Part shown: positions 34,777-46,974 of the stretch, piece by piece
Numbering within the stretch: the stretch's first letter is position 1
How the letters are laid out: every line of letters begins with the position of its first letter
NCBI GenBank assembly: GCA_037013495.1
Contig: CM072804.1
Location: 31,164,501-31,228,500, forward strand
Direction: 5' to 3'
Source: Hippophae tibetana
Taxonomy: Eukaryota; Streptophyta; Magnoliopsida; Rosales; Elaeagnaceae
DNA: 64,000 nt
The notes under the pieces: model-generated
The model's database searches: none
What the model was told of the DNA's origin: nothing
Seen by the model: the letters and a program-made list of their open reading frames with translations, nothing else
Program-made: the position numbers and the translations under genes

Positions 34777-37100
34777 ATGTCTTCTGATAAAAGGAAAGGT
34801 ACAGTACCCTTGACATCTTCCAAATATGTTCATCCAGTCGTACAAAAAGTGTTCCTTTAAGGATAGAATACCCCGAGTAGGATCTTGAGACTCAGTCCGC
34901 TTTCCAACAAGCTTAGAATAAGTTGAGAAACATATTGAAGCTTTTGTAGGTCACGACGAAGAACCGACCAAAATAAATAATGTTCCAATTAAGGAAAGTG
35001 TCCTAGCCTTCCCCACTTCATCTAGGTCACACCTTGTCTCCTCATTTTTTTCGTAAGGATGGGAACCCATCATTTGAATCCCCACATCTACAGCGACAAA
35101 GGTACCTCACCCTAAGAAAAAGAATGACAATAAGAGTGAGCTTACACATCAAACTAAAGACAAGCATCAGATCAAAAAAATGCCAAATGATCTAACTATT
35201 GATGACATGGTATAAATTAAATAAAAATATGGTATCCTACCCCATGTAGGTATGATTTCAATACCCCACCATTTATGTGACGTTAATGATACCCTGATGG
35301 GTTGGTGGGCGATACACTTAGCACATTTTAAAGTAGAACTTTGGTGCCCGTTCTCCATAATAGTAGCTCGTGCCCGTTCTCCATAATAGTAGCTCGTGCC
35401 CTCAACATTTTAGACAACAACCTTACCTAAGTCAATCCCAACAGATGGAGGATTCTCTTATTCCTTTCAGTCATCACTGGTGAACATGGGGTAGACTCGA
35501 CAAGCAATAAAATTAGGTGTATGTATTGTTTGGAGAGAAACAACCTAGAAAAAGGTAGTGCTTATATATCGTGTGTTTTTGGACATGAGCTACACGTTAA
35601 ACTCCCTGATTGTACCTCGGGGTGGAAGGATAACTATTTTTATATCATCAGATACATTTGGGGTGATGAGGTCAAAATTTTGATCCATTGTACCTGGAAC
35701 CATCACTTCAACATGTTCCAACCCCATGCAAGTGAGCTAATAAATAAGTTGGGTCTAGATGGTAAGGAAAAAATAAAGAAGATCAAAATTTAGAATACTA
35801 AAAATGAGAGCTATAAGGAAATCTCAACTATAGCTCGTTTGAAAAAATCCATGGTTTGGAGGAATTATATTGACAAGTATACATATCATCATGTTGTAAT
35901 GAAGTAAATACCATTTTTGATAACATGTTATGTTGACTAATTTGTTTTTTGTTCTTGTAGATTTAGAGTACTGGAACATGAACCTTAAGGACCTAATCAA
36001 CACCTCAAGTGTTTAAGCAATGGTACCTATGTACCATCGACCAAGCCCTACCTTACTATCTCTCATAGGGGATTCTACTCCTATAGATGATGACCCAATC
36101 GAGGTGTCTCCACCATCCATAATATCTAGCTTGCCCAACTCATCCTTTCTACCCTTAGACTAAGTCCTCTAAGAAAATATAGGTAGGCAAGGACCTAACT
36201 CCCTAAATTGAAGCTATAGATCTGGACAACTTCGAGTTTGACGAAATCATTTTGAGGAACGCCGTAGTTTTGTACAGTCGGTGTCCTATTTTGATGAGAA
36301 ATTTTTTGGGTGGCCTTAGTTAAAAAAAGACCTCTACCATTACTTTATGAGTGATAACTAAACAAGACAGGGTTAGAAAATCTTGTAGGAGTGAGGGAGG
36401 GTATAACGAGGAGCTGATGTCTGATCGTTTGTTTAAGGTGAATTATGCACTTTGAGATTTACACCACATTTCACACTTGTAATACTGATTTCTAACTAAT
36501 TTTTGTTCATTTTAGGTCTTGTCATTGGATAGGGTAGGCAAGCTATTTCTCAAGGCGTACAAGCATGAAGTGCAAGCAAGTCGCTTGCAAATAGCAAAAT
36601 ACTAGAAGGCTGTAGAGCATAAGGATACTCTCCTTGCTGAAAATTAGGCCAAAATATTGAAACTTAAGAATGACTTGCTCGACAAGTTTGAAATCTAAAA
36701 AAATTAAACAATTATTACTTCGAGAAAGGGTAGAGAGTAAACCATTTTGAATAAGCGGCTAAGGACGTTGAAGATGCTGTGACCAAATGAGCTCGTTGTT
36801 TGATCTTATGGAGACACTCAAAGCGGAGTGCACTAAGGCTTACAGAAATAAGGTAGGCTTTGTGGTAAGTAGCCAAAATACCCAAGCCAAGAAGCTAGAC
36901 CTGACTATTTCCTACTTCACCTTGATGCAAGCTTTTCAAAATAGTCAAAGAAAAGCACCTCTATATAGCAGTCCATTTCCTTCCCCTCATGATGAATAAG
37001 AAATGCAAGAGAATCAACATGACGGTCTAGTGGAAAAAGCCACTATGTGGGTCTTTATTCTTGTAAGCCTCTCTAATTGTAGCTTTCTGCTACTGTGAAA
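34777..37100 (+). pseudogene. Element G antisense extra ORF, first part
   Basis: Coding sense is opposite to gag-pol. From an ATG at 34777 (MSSDKRKGTVPLTSSKYVHP) frames run on with stops. 35200-35400 reads KYGILPHVGM and GWWAIHLAHFKVEL; 35430-35793 reads NRWRILLF, then SGWKDNYFYI, features shared with the 'putative plant transposon protein'-type products of plant retrotransposons (a GWKxxFFFV box). 36510-37000 is charged and likely coiled-coil (LFLKAYKHEVQASRLQIAKY). A GT...AG intron is possible near 35900-35960. Tat-lineage elements are known to carry such an antisense ORF between pol and the 3' LTR. Function unknown. Confidence 0.6.
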
Positions 37101-37547
37101 TCACCATCAAAACGTAAGCGATTGATAGGCTCCCTATCATCTGTTGTCTTCGGAAACACTTGAGCGATTGATAGGATCTCAATTTTTGGGATGTAAAAGA
37201 GTGGTTTTGACATAATAGAATGTATTTACCATTTGAAAGCCCATACTTGGTGAAATGTACAATCATATATTATTCCAATATTTGAACTAATTAAAAATGT
37301 ATTGTATTCGCCTTTTTATATATGTCACATAGTGATTAAATTCTCCTAAAAAATCTCATATACTCTTCTATTTAATTTTTTTTACCTCAATTTTGTTTCT
37401 GTCTTTAAAAATATTTTTGTGTTTCCCTGAGAGTTTGAGCTGCATCTTGGAATTGTAAGTCCTGTTCTTGGATTCCAAGTCATTTTGAACCCAAAAACCA
37501 ACTCAATTGCATAATTTTTAGGGTGCTACTTGTAGGTCATAATTCAA

Positions 37548-38460
37548 ATGGATTACTTACAAATTGATCTAAATGACCTAATTGAGACAGGTTCATATTT
37601 TTCTTATATCTCGAATACTCTTCCACTAGTCACTAAAAAACACCCCGCTTCCCCAACCATAAGTGATGAGTTGAATCAAATGCCTCATAGAACTATCCTA
37701 TTGGGGAATAAAACCAAGAAATCCAATGCATCCCTAGAATCACCCATATATTTAGACAAAGAGACTAACCCTAATCCAGTCTAGGTCAGTTCATCTAGAA
37801 GACAATGGCATGAAATAAGACCTACCTGATCGATCGATGGGTGGGGAGCACCCTGAACCTACCCTTATGGTTGGTAGTGATCAAATTACAAGGTTTATTT
37901 CTCCCAAAGAATTGTCCCCGTTTGGGAAAGACATAAGTCCACTAAAAAGTGTTTTTCCTGTTGAACCTAAACGGGGTGAAAGTAGTGGGTTGAATTGTCT
38001 ATTTGATTATGGAATATTTGGCAATCCTGATGCCCCAGATAAGTTATATCATCACTTCCGAGTGCTTGCAGATTGGTCCACCATGTATGCTACTCGTAAG
38101 AGGGAAATAGGGATGATCTGGCACCTCATGGCAAGATGTGTGCTTGATATGAGTAAACTCGAACGCCATTTGTAGAGAGGTACTTGCTAATATTTTTCCA
38201 TTGTTTTGTTTTTTTTATAGGTTGTGTCTATTGTCATAGACTCAAAATGAGAAATAGAGACCTGTCATGAAACCTCTGAGTTTATTGACTAAGAACTGTG
38301 TGGCATAGTGGCTTGTTATGGAGCCATAGAACAAAAGTTGAAGAACAAGTGTATTGAGTTGTCTTATACACTTAGTCAATGGGAAAAATACAAGAAAGAG
38401 AGGGATGAACTATATAAACTAGTTGAGTATTTGAAGCAGAGAGTGCTCTAGAAGATTACC
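37548..38460 (+). pseudogene. Element G antisense extra ORF, second part
   Basis: Two plus-strand frames, 37548-37784 (MDYLQIDLNDLIETGSYFSY) and 37837-38175 (MGGEHPEPTL, FDYGIFGNPDAPDKLYHHFR), are followed by a charged stretch at 38290-38450 (LKNKCIELSYTLSQWEKYKK) that would be coiled-coil. A frameshift near 37800 and stops at 38175 and beyond break it. Together with the first part this makes a 3.7-kb antisense region. I cannot tell whether it is one gene with introns or two. No known domain is recognised in this part. Confidence 0.45.
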
Positions 38461-38639
38461 TGCAAGGCTCCTTGATTGAAATTACATGATCACACCCATG
38501 TTGATAAATAAAAGCCAAAATTATTTATGATTTTACTTATTTGTAATCTCTTCTTTTTTTGGATGTAACTTAAACAATAAAACAAGATGCTAATAAATCA
38601 TTTTCCCTAGTTTGCATATCTTTTTTGAAGTAAAGAAAA

Positions 38640-39165
38640 GGCCCCCATTTGGTGGATTCAATACCATTTCTTAGAATGGGTGACATGCCTCTTATCTTGT
38701 ATCATAATTAGTGGATGGTCTATTTGGCTACCTCACACCATACTTGGGGGTTATCACATTACTCTTTCATGAGATAGGATAAATGTAAGGCTAAAATTGA
38801 ATCTTACCATTATGTACTTCCCAAAGAAGGGGTTCACATTGGTGAAGTTAAGACCCTTACTTAGGACAGGTGATATGTCTCTTATATTGCATCCCAAGTG
38901 GGGGATCTATTTGGCCACCTCACTCCATACTTAGGGATTCTCATGTTAATATTTTTCTAGATAGGAGACATGTAAGGATGAAATCGAATCCTATCCTTAT
39001 ATGTACTTCACAAAGAGCGGGGTTTACTTTGGTGAACTCAAGACCCTTTCTTAGGATGGGTGACACACCTCTTATCTAGTATCCTAAGTGGGAGGATCCA
39101 TTTGGCCATCTTACTCCATACTTAGGGGTTATCACGTTAATTTTTTATGAGACAATATAATACTT
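38640..39165 (+). repeat. ~190-bp tandem repeat, three units, in element G
   Basis: Equivalent points (CCTTACTTAGGACAGGTGAT and its variants) fall at about 38668, 38854 and 39045, a period of 186-191. Each unit contains a TTTGGCCACCTCACTCCATA-like block. The array sits between the end of integrase and the antisense ORFs, which is the hypervariable 3' region of Tat/Ogre-type elements. Confidence 0.85.
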
Positions 39166-39299
39166 CTGAATGATTTAGAAATAAGCTTTATCGTTTATCA
39201 TTATATTGTAACTGAAGTTTCATACATAATATTTCTTAAAATTTTCTCATTTACAACTTAATTCCTTTCTTATACCCTGACTTTCTATCTAATAAAACC

Positions 39300-40920
39300 C
39301 TCTTGGAGTATAATTATATATTTGGTATGGGATTTCCCACATTGTGGAAAACGTTCCATAGGAAGCTTCAACTTTATTCTCTAACGCTTTTCGTAAGACC
39401 CAATCCCCTATACTGAAGTTCTTGTGCTTAACAGATCGGTTATATGACATTTGAAATGTTCTTTTTTGTGAACTCTATTCCTATCAGAGCATTCTTTATT
39501 TTTTCATCCGCTAATAAGAGGTCATCTTTTTGGAGGTTGTTGTTATCCTTTTGCATTATTTCTGACCGAAGGATGGGTCCCTGTATCTTCCATGGGATAA
39601 CCAATTGTGTGCCATATACAAGAGAAAAGGAATTTTCCTTCATTCCCTCCCTTGGTGTCATTCTCATTGCCCAAAGAACTCTGGGTAGCTCATCGATCTA
39701 TTTGCCTTTCGCTCCTTCCTAGAACTTTCACAATATGTTGATAAAGGGTTTTGTTTGATGACTCTACTTGACCGTTTGGTTGTGCCCTATTAGGAGTGGA
39801 ATGTGACAAGTTAATGGCTACCCTTTTACTAAAAGACACCAACCACTGACTTGTGAATTGATAGCTATTATCTGTGACCAGCTTCTAAGGTAAACCATAC
39901 CTAAATATTATATTCCACCAAATAAATTTTTGCACATCAACTTCTTAGATTCTTGCTAACGGCTTAGCCTCTATACATTTAGAAGAATAATTAGTTGCCA
40001 CTATTGGGAATTCTTTTTGTCCTAGGATAAGAGGTAATAGGCCAAAAATATCCAACCCCCACTTTTGAAATGGCGATGGGTTGACAATAGACTTAAGTTC
40101 ACTGGTCGATTGATGTGGAATACTATTATGTGTTTGGAATCTATCAAATTTTTGGACATAGTCAATGAAATCTTATAAAAGAGTAGGCCAATAGTTACTC
40201 TACCTGATGATTTTCTGAGAAAAGGGTTCTACCTTTTGAATGAGTCCCTCATCATCCTTCATGCAATTCGCTCAAAATTACTCGCACTTCTTGATAAGGT
40301 AAGCACTTTAGCCATGGTCTGCCATAGCTTTTTCAGTATAGTACACCTTGGGAAATGGTGTAATTCCTCTATTTTGTTATAATTTTGTGTGCCTCATCCT
40401 TGTGATTAGGAAAAATGTCATGAATGAGATACTCTAGGTATGGAGCCAACAAAGAGGTATGTGTTGAAAATTTGGTACTCTTATGATTTTTATCCATTTC
40501 ACCATCCCATATTATGCTAAGCCCTAACAAGCATAACACAAGAATGTCCTTTTTCAACTATGATTTCACTACTAACACCAAAGTAGCTAATGAGGCCGCA
40601 TGTGTGTTCCCCCCTCTCAGTATTTTCTTAATCTCAAATGTTTCAAGCTTCCCTTGATTTCTTCACCTCCTGTATATAAAGCTTTATCCTTTCTTCCTTG
40701 GCATAAAACTTATCATTGAGTTGATTCACAACAAGTCGTGAGTCACTATGGACCAACAACCTTTTGGCTCCTAAGGACTTAAATTGGCATAAAGAAAGGA
40801 GCAATGCTTCATACCCTGCAACATTGTTGGTTACCTAGAAAGTGGTACAAAAACATTTCTCTATTAAGCCACAAGTAGGAGTAAATATTACAATTCCAAC
40901 CCCAATCCTCTTGAATTTCT
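39300..40920 (-). pseudogene. Element G integrase remnant
   Basis: 39667-39440 (minus) reads TPREGMKENSFSLVYGTQLV then IPWKIQGP, the well-known end of the gypsy integrase core and start of its C-terminal part (TPxxxTGxSPFxLVYGxEAVxP). 39700-40560 carries the core with stops; 40550-40900 holds remains of the RNase H-integrase connection. Catalytic residues could not all be placed because of frameshifts. Confidence 0.75.
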
Positions 40921-40931
40921 TGCACCATCAA

Positions 40932-41378
40932 CTATGCCATCCATAAACTTAGAATAGATATTTTTGTCATCAAAACTAGCACCATAGATTCAAGATCAGA
41001 TGTGAGCTCTTGAGTCCACTCAATGATAAAAGCAAAAAGAGTATGTCCCTTGATTTCCAATAAGGTTTTATAATGTATCTCGAACTCTCTTAATTCAATA
41101 GCTATTTGAGAGAGACAACCAGATTGGTTTGACTTTCCCAAGATATTATTCATGGTAAATGATGTGAGGGTGACTATCTTATGTGCTCCAAAGTAAAGCC
41201 TAAACTTTCGTGCAACTATTCTTATTGTAAATGTTACCTTATCAAGCAAAGGATATTGTTGTTGTGCTCCTATGAGGGAATGGCTCACATAGTATACGAG
41301 ATGTTGTCTTCCCTTCCTCTCTACCACCAATATAACACTAGCTGCTTTATTTGTAAAGGCCATGTACATAATTAGCAC
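40932..41378 (-). pseudogene. Element G RNase H domain remnant
   Basis: A 148-codon minus-strand frame. It reads YMAFTNKAASVILVVERKGR, VYYVSHSLIGAQQQYPLLDK, RKFRLYFGAHKIVTLTSF, then IELREFEIHYKTLLEIKGH with LFAFIIEWT. This is the typical RNase H region of plant gypsy elements (VSxxLxGAExRYPxxEK; AIELxEFDIxYxPRxAIKGQxLADF). The final catalytic-region aspartate of LADF has become phenylalanine. Confidence 0.85.
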
Positions 41379-42430
41379 CTTGCCTATAGTAGGATTATCT
41401 AAAAGATGTGCCTTTCCTAAGTACCCTTCGATGGACTAGAAAGCTCGTTCACATCTGTATTCCACACGTCTTCCTCATTTTTTCTTTTGCAGCTGAAAAA
41501 CATGGTAGGCATTTCTCCGTACGCTTGGAAATGAAATGACTTAATATGGTTATGCATCCATTTAGCTATTAGACCTCTTTAATACAACTTGGAGACCTCA
41601 TGTTCATGAGAACAAATTTTTTGTTAAGATTGGCTTCTACCCCTCTTGAAGACATTAAATAACCTAAAAATTGTCCTGAGGTTACTCCAAAGACACATTT
41701 TTTGGATTGAGTTGCATCTGGTAACCTTTTATTATGGAAAAGACCTCAGCCAAATCAAAGAGATGGTCTTCAGCCCATTTTTTTTAATTATCATGTCATC
41801 TACATAAACATTGATATTTTGACCTATTTGATCCTCACATTTTGTTGACTAGCCTTTGATTGGTAGCTCCCGCATTCTTTAAACCAAAAGGCATCCTAAT
41901 GTAACAATAGGTCCCTTCTTTCATGATAAAAGTTAATTTTTCTTTATCTTTGGGGTGCATTCAGATCTAACAGTAGCCTAAGTATGCATCCATGATGCTC
42001 ATCATTTCAATGCTAGTCGTTGCATCAACCAACTTATGAATGTTTGGAAAAGGGAAGAAATCCTTTGATGTAATAATATTAAGGTCCATAAATTCAATGC
42101 ATATTCTATGCTCTCATCTTGCCTTATCTACCAGCACAATATTTGACAAACATGTTAGATAATCGACTTCATGAACCTACATACATTTTTTAAATAATTA
42201 ACCTTATTTTTGATGATATCATTTTTATCTTAAGTGAATCCCTTCTTTCGTTGTTGAATTGGTTTCTTGGTAAGACAACACATAATTCATGAGAAATTAT
42301 TTTTGAATCAATTCCTAGCATGTCTTCTAGATTCCATGCGAAAAGGTCTACCTTATCCTTCAAGAAATCGACGAGAGAAGCTCTTAACTCATGGGAAAGT
42401 TTAGAATTGATTTTTTTCAAATTTATCCTC
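41379..42430 (-). pseudogene. Element G reverse transcriptase remnant
   Basis: 42420-42190 (minus) gives ELRASLVDFLKDKVDLFAWN, then EDMLGIDSKIISHELCV, which immediately precedes the RT core in Tat-type gypsy elements. 42180-41380 continues into the core with several stops; remnants of the MPFGLKNA and YxDD regions can be followed at about 41870-41780 (plus CAAAAGGCATCC and the nearby ATGTCATCTACATAAAC, i.e. YVDDM). Nothing of gag or protease remains upstream. Confidence 0.75.
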
Positions 42431-42561
42431 TCGGTACCCCTATGTAAACTATTTTGTAATCTTCTAGTTCAACTATCATAGTATAACTCCCTACTAGTTG
42501 CATTGTTCCCTGGTTTGAATATTGTTCACTTTTTAGTTGCTACTATGATGTAGGAGTAATG

Positions 42562-43330
42562 CACTTTTCATAGCAAAATTGTAACAACTCCTCACCACGT
42601 GTAGCATCGGTTCAACACGTCAACCGATGCTATGCACGTGGATTTTTATTTTTCTCTTCTTTCTTCTCCTATTAGACATAATTTTTAATTTACAGTGTTG
42701 TAAACAACACCCAAAAACCCAAAATCGAGCATTACCTCTTTCACTCTTTCTCATTTTTTGGCCATCTACGACCACCAATTCCAGCATTGTTTAGTAGGTT
42801 TTCTTTTTTTCCAAGTTATCTTCCAGATCCCTTATTTTTTTGAGTGAAATACTCAAATTTTTTATACCAATTTTCTCACTTACAAAGCACTTTTTTTCTT
42901 CATTTCCTTCATTTTGTCACTTCATCTCTTATAAGTATTTCTATTAATCCTACGTACTTATTATTCATTTTGCGTTATTTTTTTTATATTAAGTGTATAA
43001 ATTTTATTATATGTATGTTATTATTTTCATTATGTAGGTTTTGTATAAATATTATGAAATGGGAAAGACATGATTCAATAATATGATGCTCATTAAAATA
43101 TCTATGATTTGAAGTAGTGTAGTTATTTAAAAAAAACCTTAATAATCACAAAATCGTTATATAAATTTATATGTCATTGAATACAGGTTCTTAAGTAGAG
43201 TAGAAAATGAGTAAAATATGTATAAAAAAAACTTTAAAGTCGGTTCAACCCGTGAACCAACTTTAAATTTTAAGTCTTTTCATTTAAAGTCGATTTTTAA
43301 CCGACTTTAAAGCCCATTTTCGTAGTAGTG
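42562..43330. mobile_element. CACTA-2: short CACTA-type element
   Basis: Right terminus CGTAGTAGTG (CACTACTACG inward) and GTCGGTT/AACCGAC-type subterminal repeats at 43236-43310. The left part carries GCATCGGTT...AACCGATGC, and 42600-43040 aligns with 61440-61850 of CACTA-4 (TTTGGCCATCTACGACCACC against TTCGGCCACCTACGATCACC). The left terminus CACTTTTCATAGC is degenerate. There is no transposase. It truncates element G. Confidence 0.65.
42604..42630. repeat. Perfect 9-bp hairpin in CACTA-2
   Basis: GCATCGGTT, 9-base loop, AACCGATGC. The outer flanks GTGTA and TATGCAC extend it loosely. Likely a transposase-binding repeat pair. Confidence 0.8.
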
Positions 43331-43950
43331 CAAGGCCATAGGATTTTGGTCACGGTCTAATAAAAACAGACGCTATTGTGTATACATATAGCCTCAGATT
43401 TTTATCAATAACCGTGACCATAAGTTAAACTACAAAAATTATTTAAATATAAACAAACTTATATAATCGCGATTATTTAATGACTATGATCATAATTAAA
43501 ATAATAAAGTTTCCAATATTTTTAAAACCAAAATCAAATAATATATTGCGTGTTATTCATTTAAAAAAAATACAAAAATTATTTTACAATTTTTTTTTAT
43601 TTTTTATTAATTTAATTTCATGTATTTTATCTCTTTTATACTACACACCAAATTTTTATATCAAATTTTTTTCTCCTATTTTTTTTTTCTTTTCTCTTTT
43701 TTCCTCTCTTGTTTTTTTTTATTTTTATCTCTCTTTTTCTCTTTTTTTTTTTCTTTTTCTCTCTCTTTTTTATTTTCTTTTTCTTTTCCCTAAGAGCTCT
43801 TTCGACCCAACAGCTTCCTTTCCACTCTCTTCTTCCCTTTTCTCTCTAATTGAAGATGATAATACTTCAGGGATTTTTAAGACAAAAGATATTAGGCCAA
43901 GGGCTTACATTTATGCTTGTTGGTGGGTCTGGTATGCACTTTTTTGCCTT
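43331..43950. mobile_element. CACTA-3: terminal fragment related to CACTA-1
   Basis: Reads like the reverse complement of 17426-16990: TTTTGGTCACGGTCTAA and ACCGTGACCATAAG-type motifs, then ATCAAATTTTTTTCT, then a long pyrimidine tract (43670-43790). No CACTA end is preserved where it abuts CACTA-2. The 157-codon frame over this stretch is low-complexity (Phe/Leu/Ser) and is not a gene. Confidence 0.45.
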
Positions 43951-44405
43951 TAATGTTAGTAAATGCAAGACTTAAGTATTTGGTTCCACCTTAAATACTG
44001 TATATTATGCTACTTCTATCATCAATAACATATTGGTTATTCTTTGACACAATAGTGCTTACTTTCACCTGTAAGTCTTTGCTACCTTTTGGTTGTGGGA
44101 TCTTTATTTGTAGTTTATCACTATTTTCCTTTCTTGTTCTTTTTTTTTTTCCTTTCTAAAATAACATGCATCGTGTACCATCTTCTATGTGTTCTTAATT
44201 TGGATTGTTGATAAGTTTTTGAATTGGAATTTCCACTTAAATAAAGAAAACATCAAATATATTGATTTAGCCGATTTGATTATTCATAGAATTTATTTTT
44301 TTCTTTTTATTTTATAATTGGGATCATAGAAAGATAAGGAATGAAGACTTCTCTAAGAAAATTGCAAGGTTTGGCTCTTCACAAGAACGATGCCAAGGTC
44401 CGGAG
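43951..44405. other. Unassigned spacer
   Basis: Moderately AT-rich. No coding or repeat likeness within the window was seen. Confidence 0.5.
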
Positions 44406-44621
44406 TGTTTTCTAGTTGTAAGAGATGATTTTATTGTGTATATAAAAGAATGTTTACAATCTAATTTATACAAGAGAAAAGGAAAAAAATGTAATAATTG
44501 AAATAAACATAATTATTAGAGATCGTTTTCTTGGACAATTAGTTGCTCCCCACCATTCCATTGTTGGTTGTTTCCAACTGGTGTATTGGTTGTCACCAAC
44601 TAGATCTTAAGTTCTTTAACA
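44406..44621 (-). repeat. Copia-3 3' LTR
   Basis: Minus strand starts TGTTAAAGAACTTAAG right after the purine tract CTTGAGGGAGAA (44622-44633), the usual PPT/LTR junction of plant copia elements. A TATA-like TTTTATATACAC lies at about 44436-44448. The far end is estimated from a TG at 44406. Confidence 0.65.
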
Positions 44622-44633
44622 TTCTCCCTCAAG

Positions 44634-45450
44634 TTAGAATATATGTTAATTATTCCTAACTTGTTAAGTAAGCTCGAGAACTGTGGAAAACTCAGAGATT
44701 TGGTAAAGATATCTGTTTGTTGTTCCAATGTAGAGATATAATAAGTTTTGATCATTCCAACTTGAATCTTTTCTCTTACTAGATGACAATCGATCTCTAT
44801 ATGTTTGGTTCATTCATGAAACACTGAATTTGATACAATGTGAAGAGCTGTTTGATTTTCACAATATAACTTGGTCGAATGAGAGTGTTTGATACCCAAA
44901 TCATCCAAAATGTATCATAACTAGGTTACTTCGCAACAAGCTGCTGCCATAGAATGGTATTCTGCTTCTATACTCGATCGTGAGACCGTATTTTGTTTCT
45001 TAGTCTTCCAAGAAATTAGTGAGTTTCCCAGAAACATACAATATCTCGTGGTTGATCGTCATGTGTGCATCTAGCCCAATCTATGTCACATAAAGCATTT
45101 AGTTGTAATGAACTAGTTGCTGAGAAAAAAAAGACCTTGTCCTGGTGTGTTCTTGACATATCGTAGCACTCGTTGAGCTGCTTTCAAATGTGTTTGTTGT
45201 GGTTTATCCATATATTGACTGAGAATGTGCACAGTATACACTAAGTCGGGTCGTGTGATAGTCAAGTATATTAATCTCCCAACAAGTCTTCGATAGAATG
45301 TGGGATCATTGATGAATTCTTTTTCAACCTTGCTAGGGATAAATTCTGTTCTATAGGTGAATTAGCAAATTTGACACCAAGATAATTCATGTCCTCCAAT
45401 ATTTTAGTGCATATTTGCGTTGTGACAGAATAATTCTTTTCTTGAAACGT
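44634..45450 (-). pseudogene. Copia-3 RT end and RNase H remnant
   Basis: The minus strand at about 44985-44930 reads [20 protein letters not shown], the conserved EAEY segment of copia RNase H. Nearer the PPT come a tRNA/SKHI-like segment and DIFTKSLSFPQF. 45420-45170 carries the RT C-terminal region ([11 protein letters not shown] and so on) with frameshifts and stops. Confidence 0.8.
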
Positions 45451-46414
45451 GAAATTTTTATGCTCAAAAAATACTTTAATTCATCGTGATCTTTTAACTT
45501 GAATTGTCGTATTAGATAATTCTTAGTTTATTCAAAGTAGATTGTTTCCTGTATGATAAATAATATAATTGGTAAAGTTACAAGACTTCCAGCATTTCAC
45601 GGTAACAGAATGCTTATTTCTAATGTAATTCGTAGGCAGCTTCCAAGACTCGACTTGAGCTGTTATTTATTTTTCATATTTTTGATCAATTAATTTTTAT
45701 TTTTATTAATTATTATATATTATTATTTAAAAAAAGTATTTATTTTTAATTTTATTAACATAAAATATGACATAATTTCATAATTTAATATGAATAATTC
45801 TCCAAAGACTTGACGGCCTTTCTGTGCATGTACAAGCATATGAATTAATCTGGGCAATCAATATATGTTGGAGTCAGTTCAGTTACACTTATATCTGCAC
45901 CGAAATAAATATTTTCTTTACGTGTAGGCTTCAAATGTTTGTGAAAACGCCACACTTACGCATTTGTCTACATATCATGAAGTTTATGATCATACCAAAC
46001 CGAGATTCACCTCACAGTCAATGACATGTTTATGTTTTGATGTACCTAATGATAGATACTGTCTATTATAAGTAATCGTTTCATTTTCATCATAATAAAG
46101 AGATAACGAAACTTTTAAAATTGAGCTATTTTTGGTTACTCGTAAAATATATAACATGTATAGTTTCAACTAAAAAAATTTATGGTAGCACTTTCTAGAA
46201 ATATATATATTACAGCATCAGTAAGAAGAATAACTAATTTCTCTTTCAAAACTATCAATAATATCTTCTTCTCCTTCTTTTTATTCATGAACGGCAATTG
46301 GTGGTTTTTATTTTTTGGTTTTTATAGAATATAATATATGGATTAAGGGCTCTAGGAAAAGGTAGCTTAGTGCAAAATATTTTGGATACCTTATGTTAGT
46401 GGTATACTTTTTAA
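45451..46414. other. AT-rich spacer
   Basis: No gene recognised. The 66-codon plus-strand frame at 45824-46024 is not like any family I know and has no support. Confidence 0.5.
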
Positions 46415-46865
46415 GTGAAAAATATTATGTTCTTTATTTTAGTGATATCTCCATTTTAATTTTCGTATCCTTTTTATTTAGATTTAAGAGGTAATATGCC
46501 TTAATGATACTCATTTAAAAAAATGTATTAATTTAGTATAATTTATCATTTAATTAAGAATTTTTTATATATAGAGTAATATAAATATGATATTCAAAAG
46601 GTATTTTTGGATAAATAATTAATTAATTGTCTCAAAATATCTTCAAAATATCATTTAATTAATTCATTATCTAAAAATATTATCTAATTATGTTACATAT
46701 ATCATTACACATATGAAAAATCTCTAATTAAATAACAAATTATATCAAATTAATATATTTTTTAAATGAGGTATCACAATGATACTACCTCTAAAATCTA
46801 GATGAAAAAGAGTACCAAAAATGAAATGGTGGTACCACTAAGGTAGCGAACACAAAAATATCCAT
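46415..46865. repeat. Foldback palindrome 1
   Basis: Left arm 46415-46637 and right arm 46640-46865 are imperfect reverse complements. For example TTAGATTTAAGAGGTAATAT (46478) pairs with the complement of ATACTACCTCTAAAATCTA (46783). Arms of about 220 bases meet with almost no loop. Could be a MITE or a head-to-head duplication. No coding sequence. Confidence 0.75.
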
Positions 46866-46974
46866 ATGACTTAATATTTTCAAAGTACTAAAATAGTAGT
46901 TCCCACATTTATTTTTTAAAGTATAAAAATGATTAAGTTTATTATTTTAAATTAAGAATTTCATCACATCCTTG

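Larger units (their letters stand above)
33946..42561 (-). mobile_element. Element G: truncated Tat-type Ty3/gypsy retrotransposon
   Basis: Minus-strand order from right to left: RT, RNase H, integrase, a 190-bp tandem repeat, sequence coding in the antisense (plus) sense, PPT, 3' LTR. RT before integrase marks gypsy; the repeat-bearing 3' region and antisense extra ORFs are features described for the Tat lineage (for example Retand and Grande). Gag, protease, PBS and 5' LTR are missing; the element ends where CACTA-2 starts. All frames are broken. Confidence 0.8.
44406..45450 (-). mobile_element. Copia-3: 3' fragment of a copia element
   Basis: Minus strand, right to left: end of RT, RNase H, PPT, 3' LTR. 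It stops at about 45450 without the rest of RT, integrase or gag. It is a truncated copy of a copia family distinct from Copia-1, -2 and -4. Confidence 0.8.

Noticed and set aside
43480-43953. 157-codon plus-strand open frame
   Set aside because: Mostly Phe/Leu/Ser from a pyrimidine tract in a CACTA terminal region; the mirror of the purine tract in CACTA-1. Not a gene.
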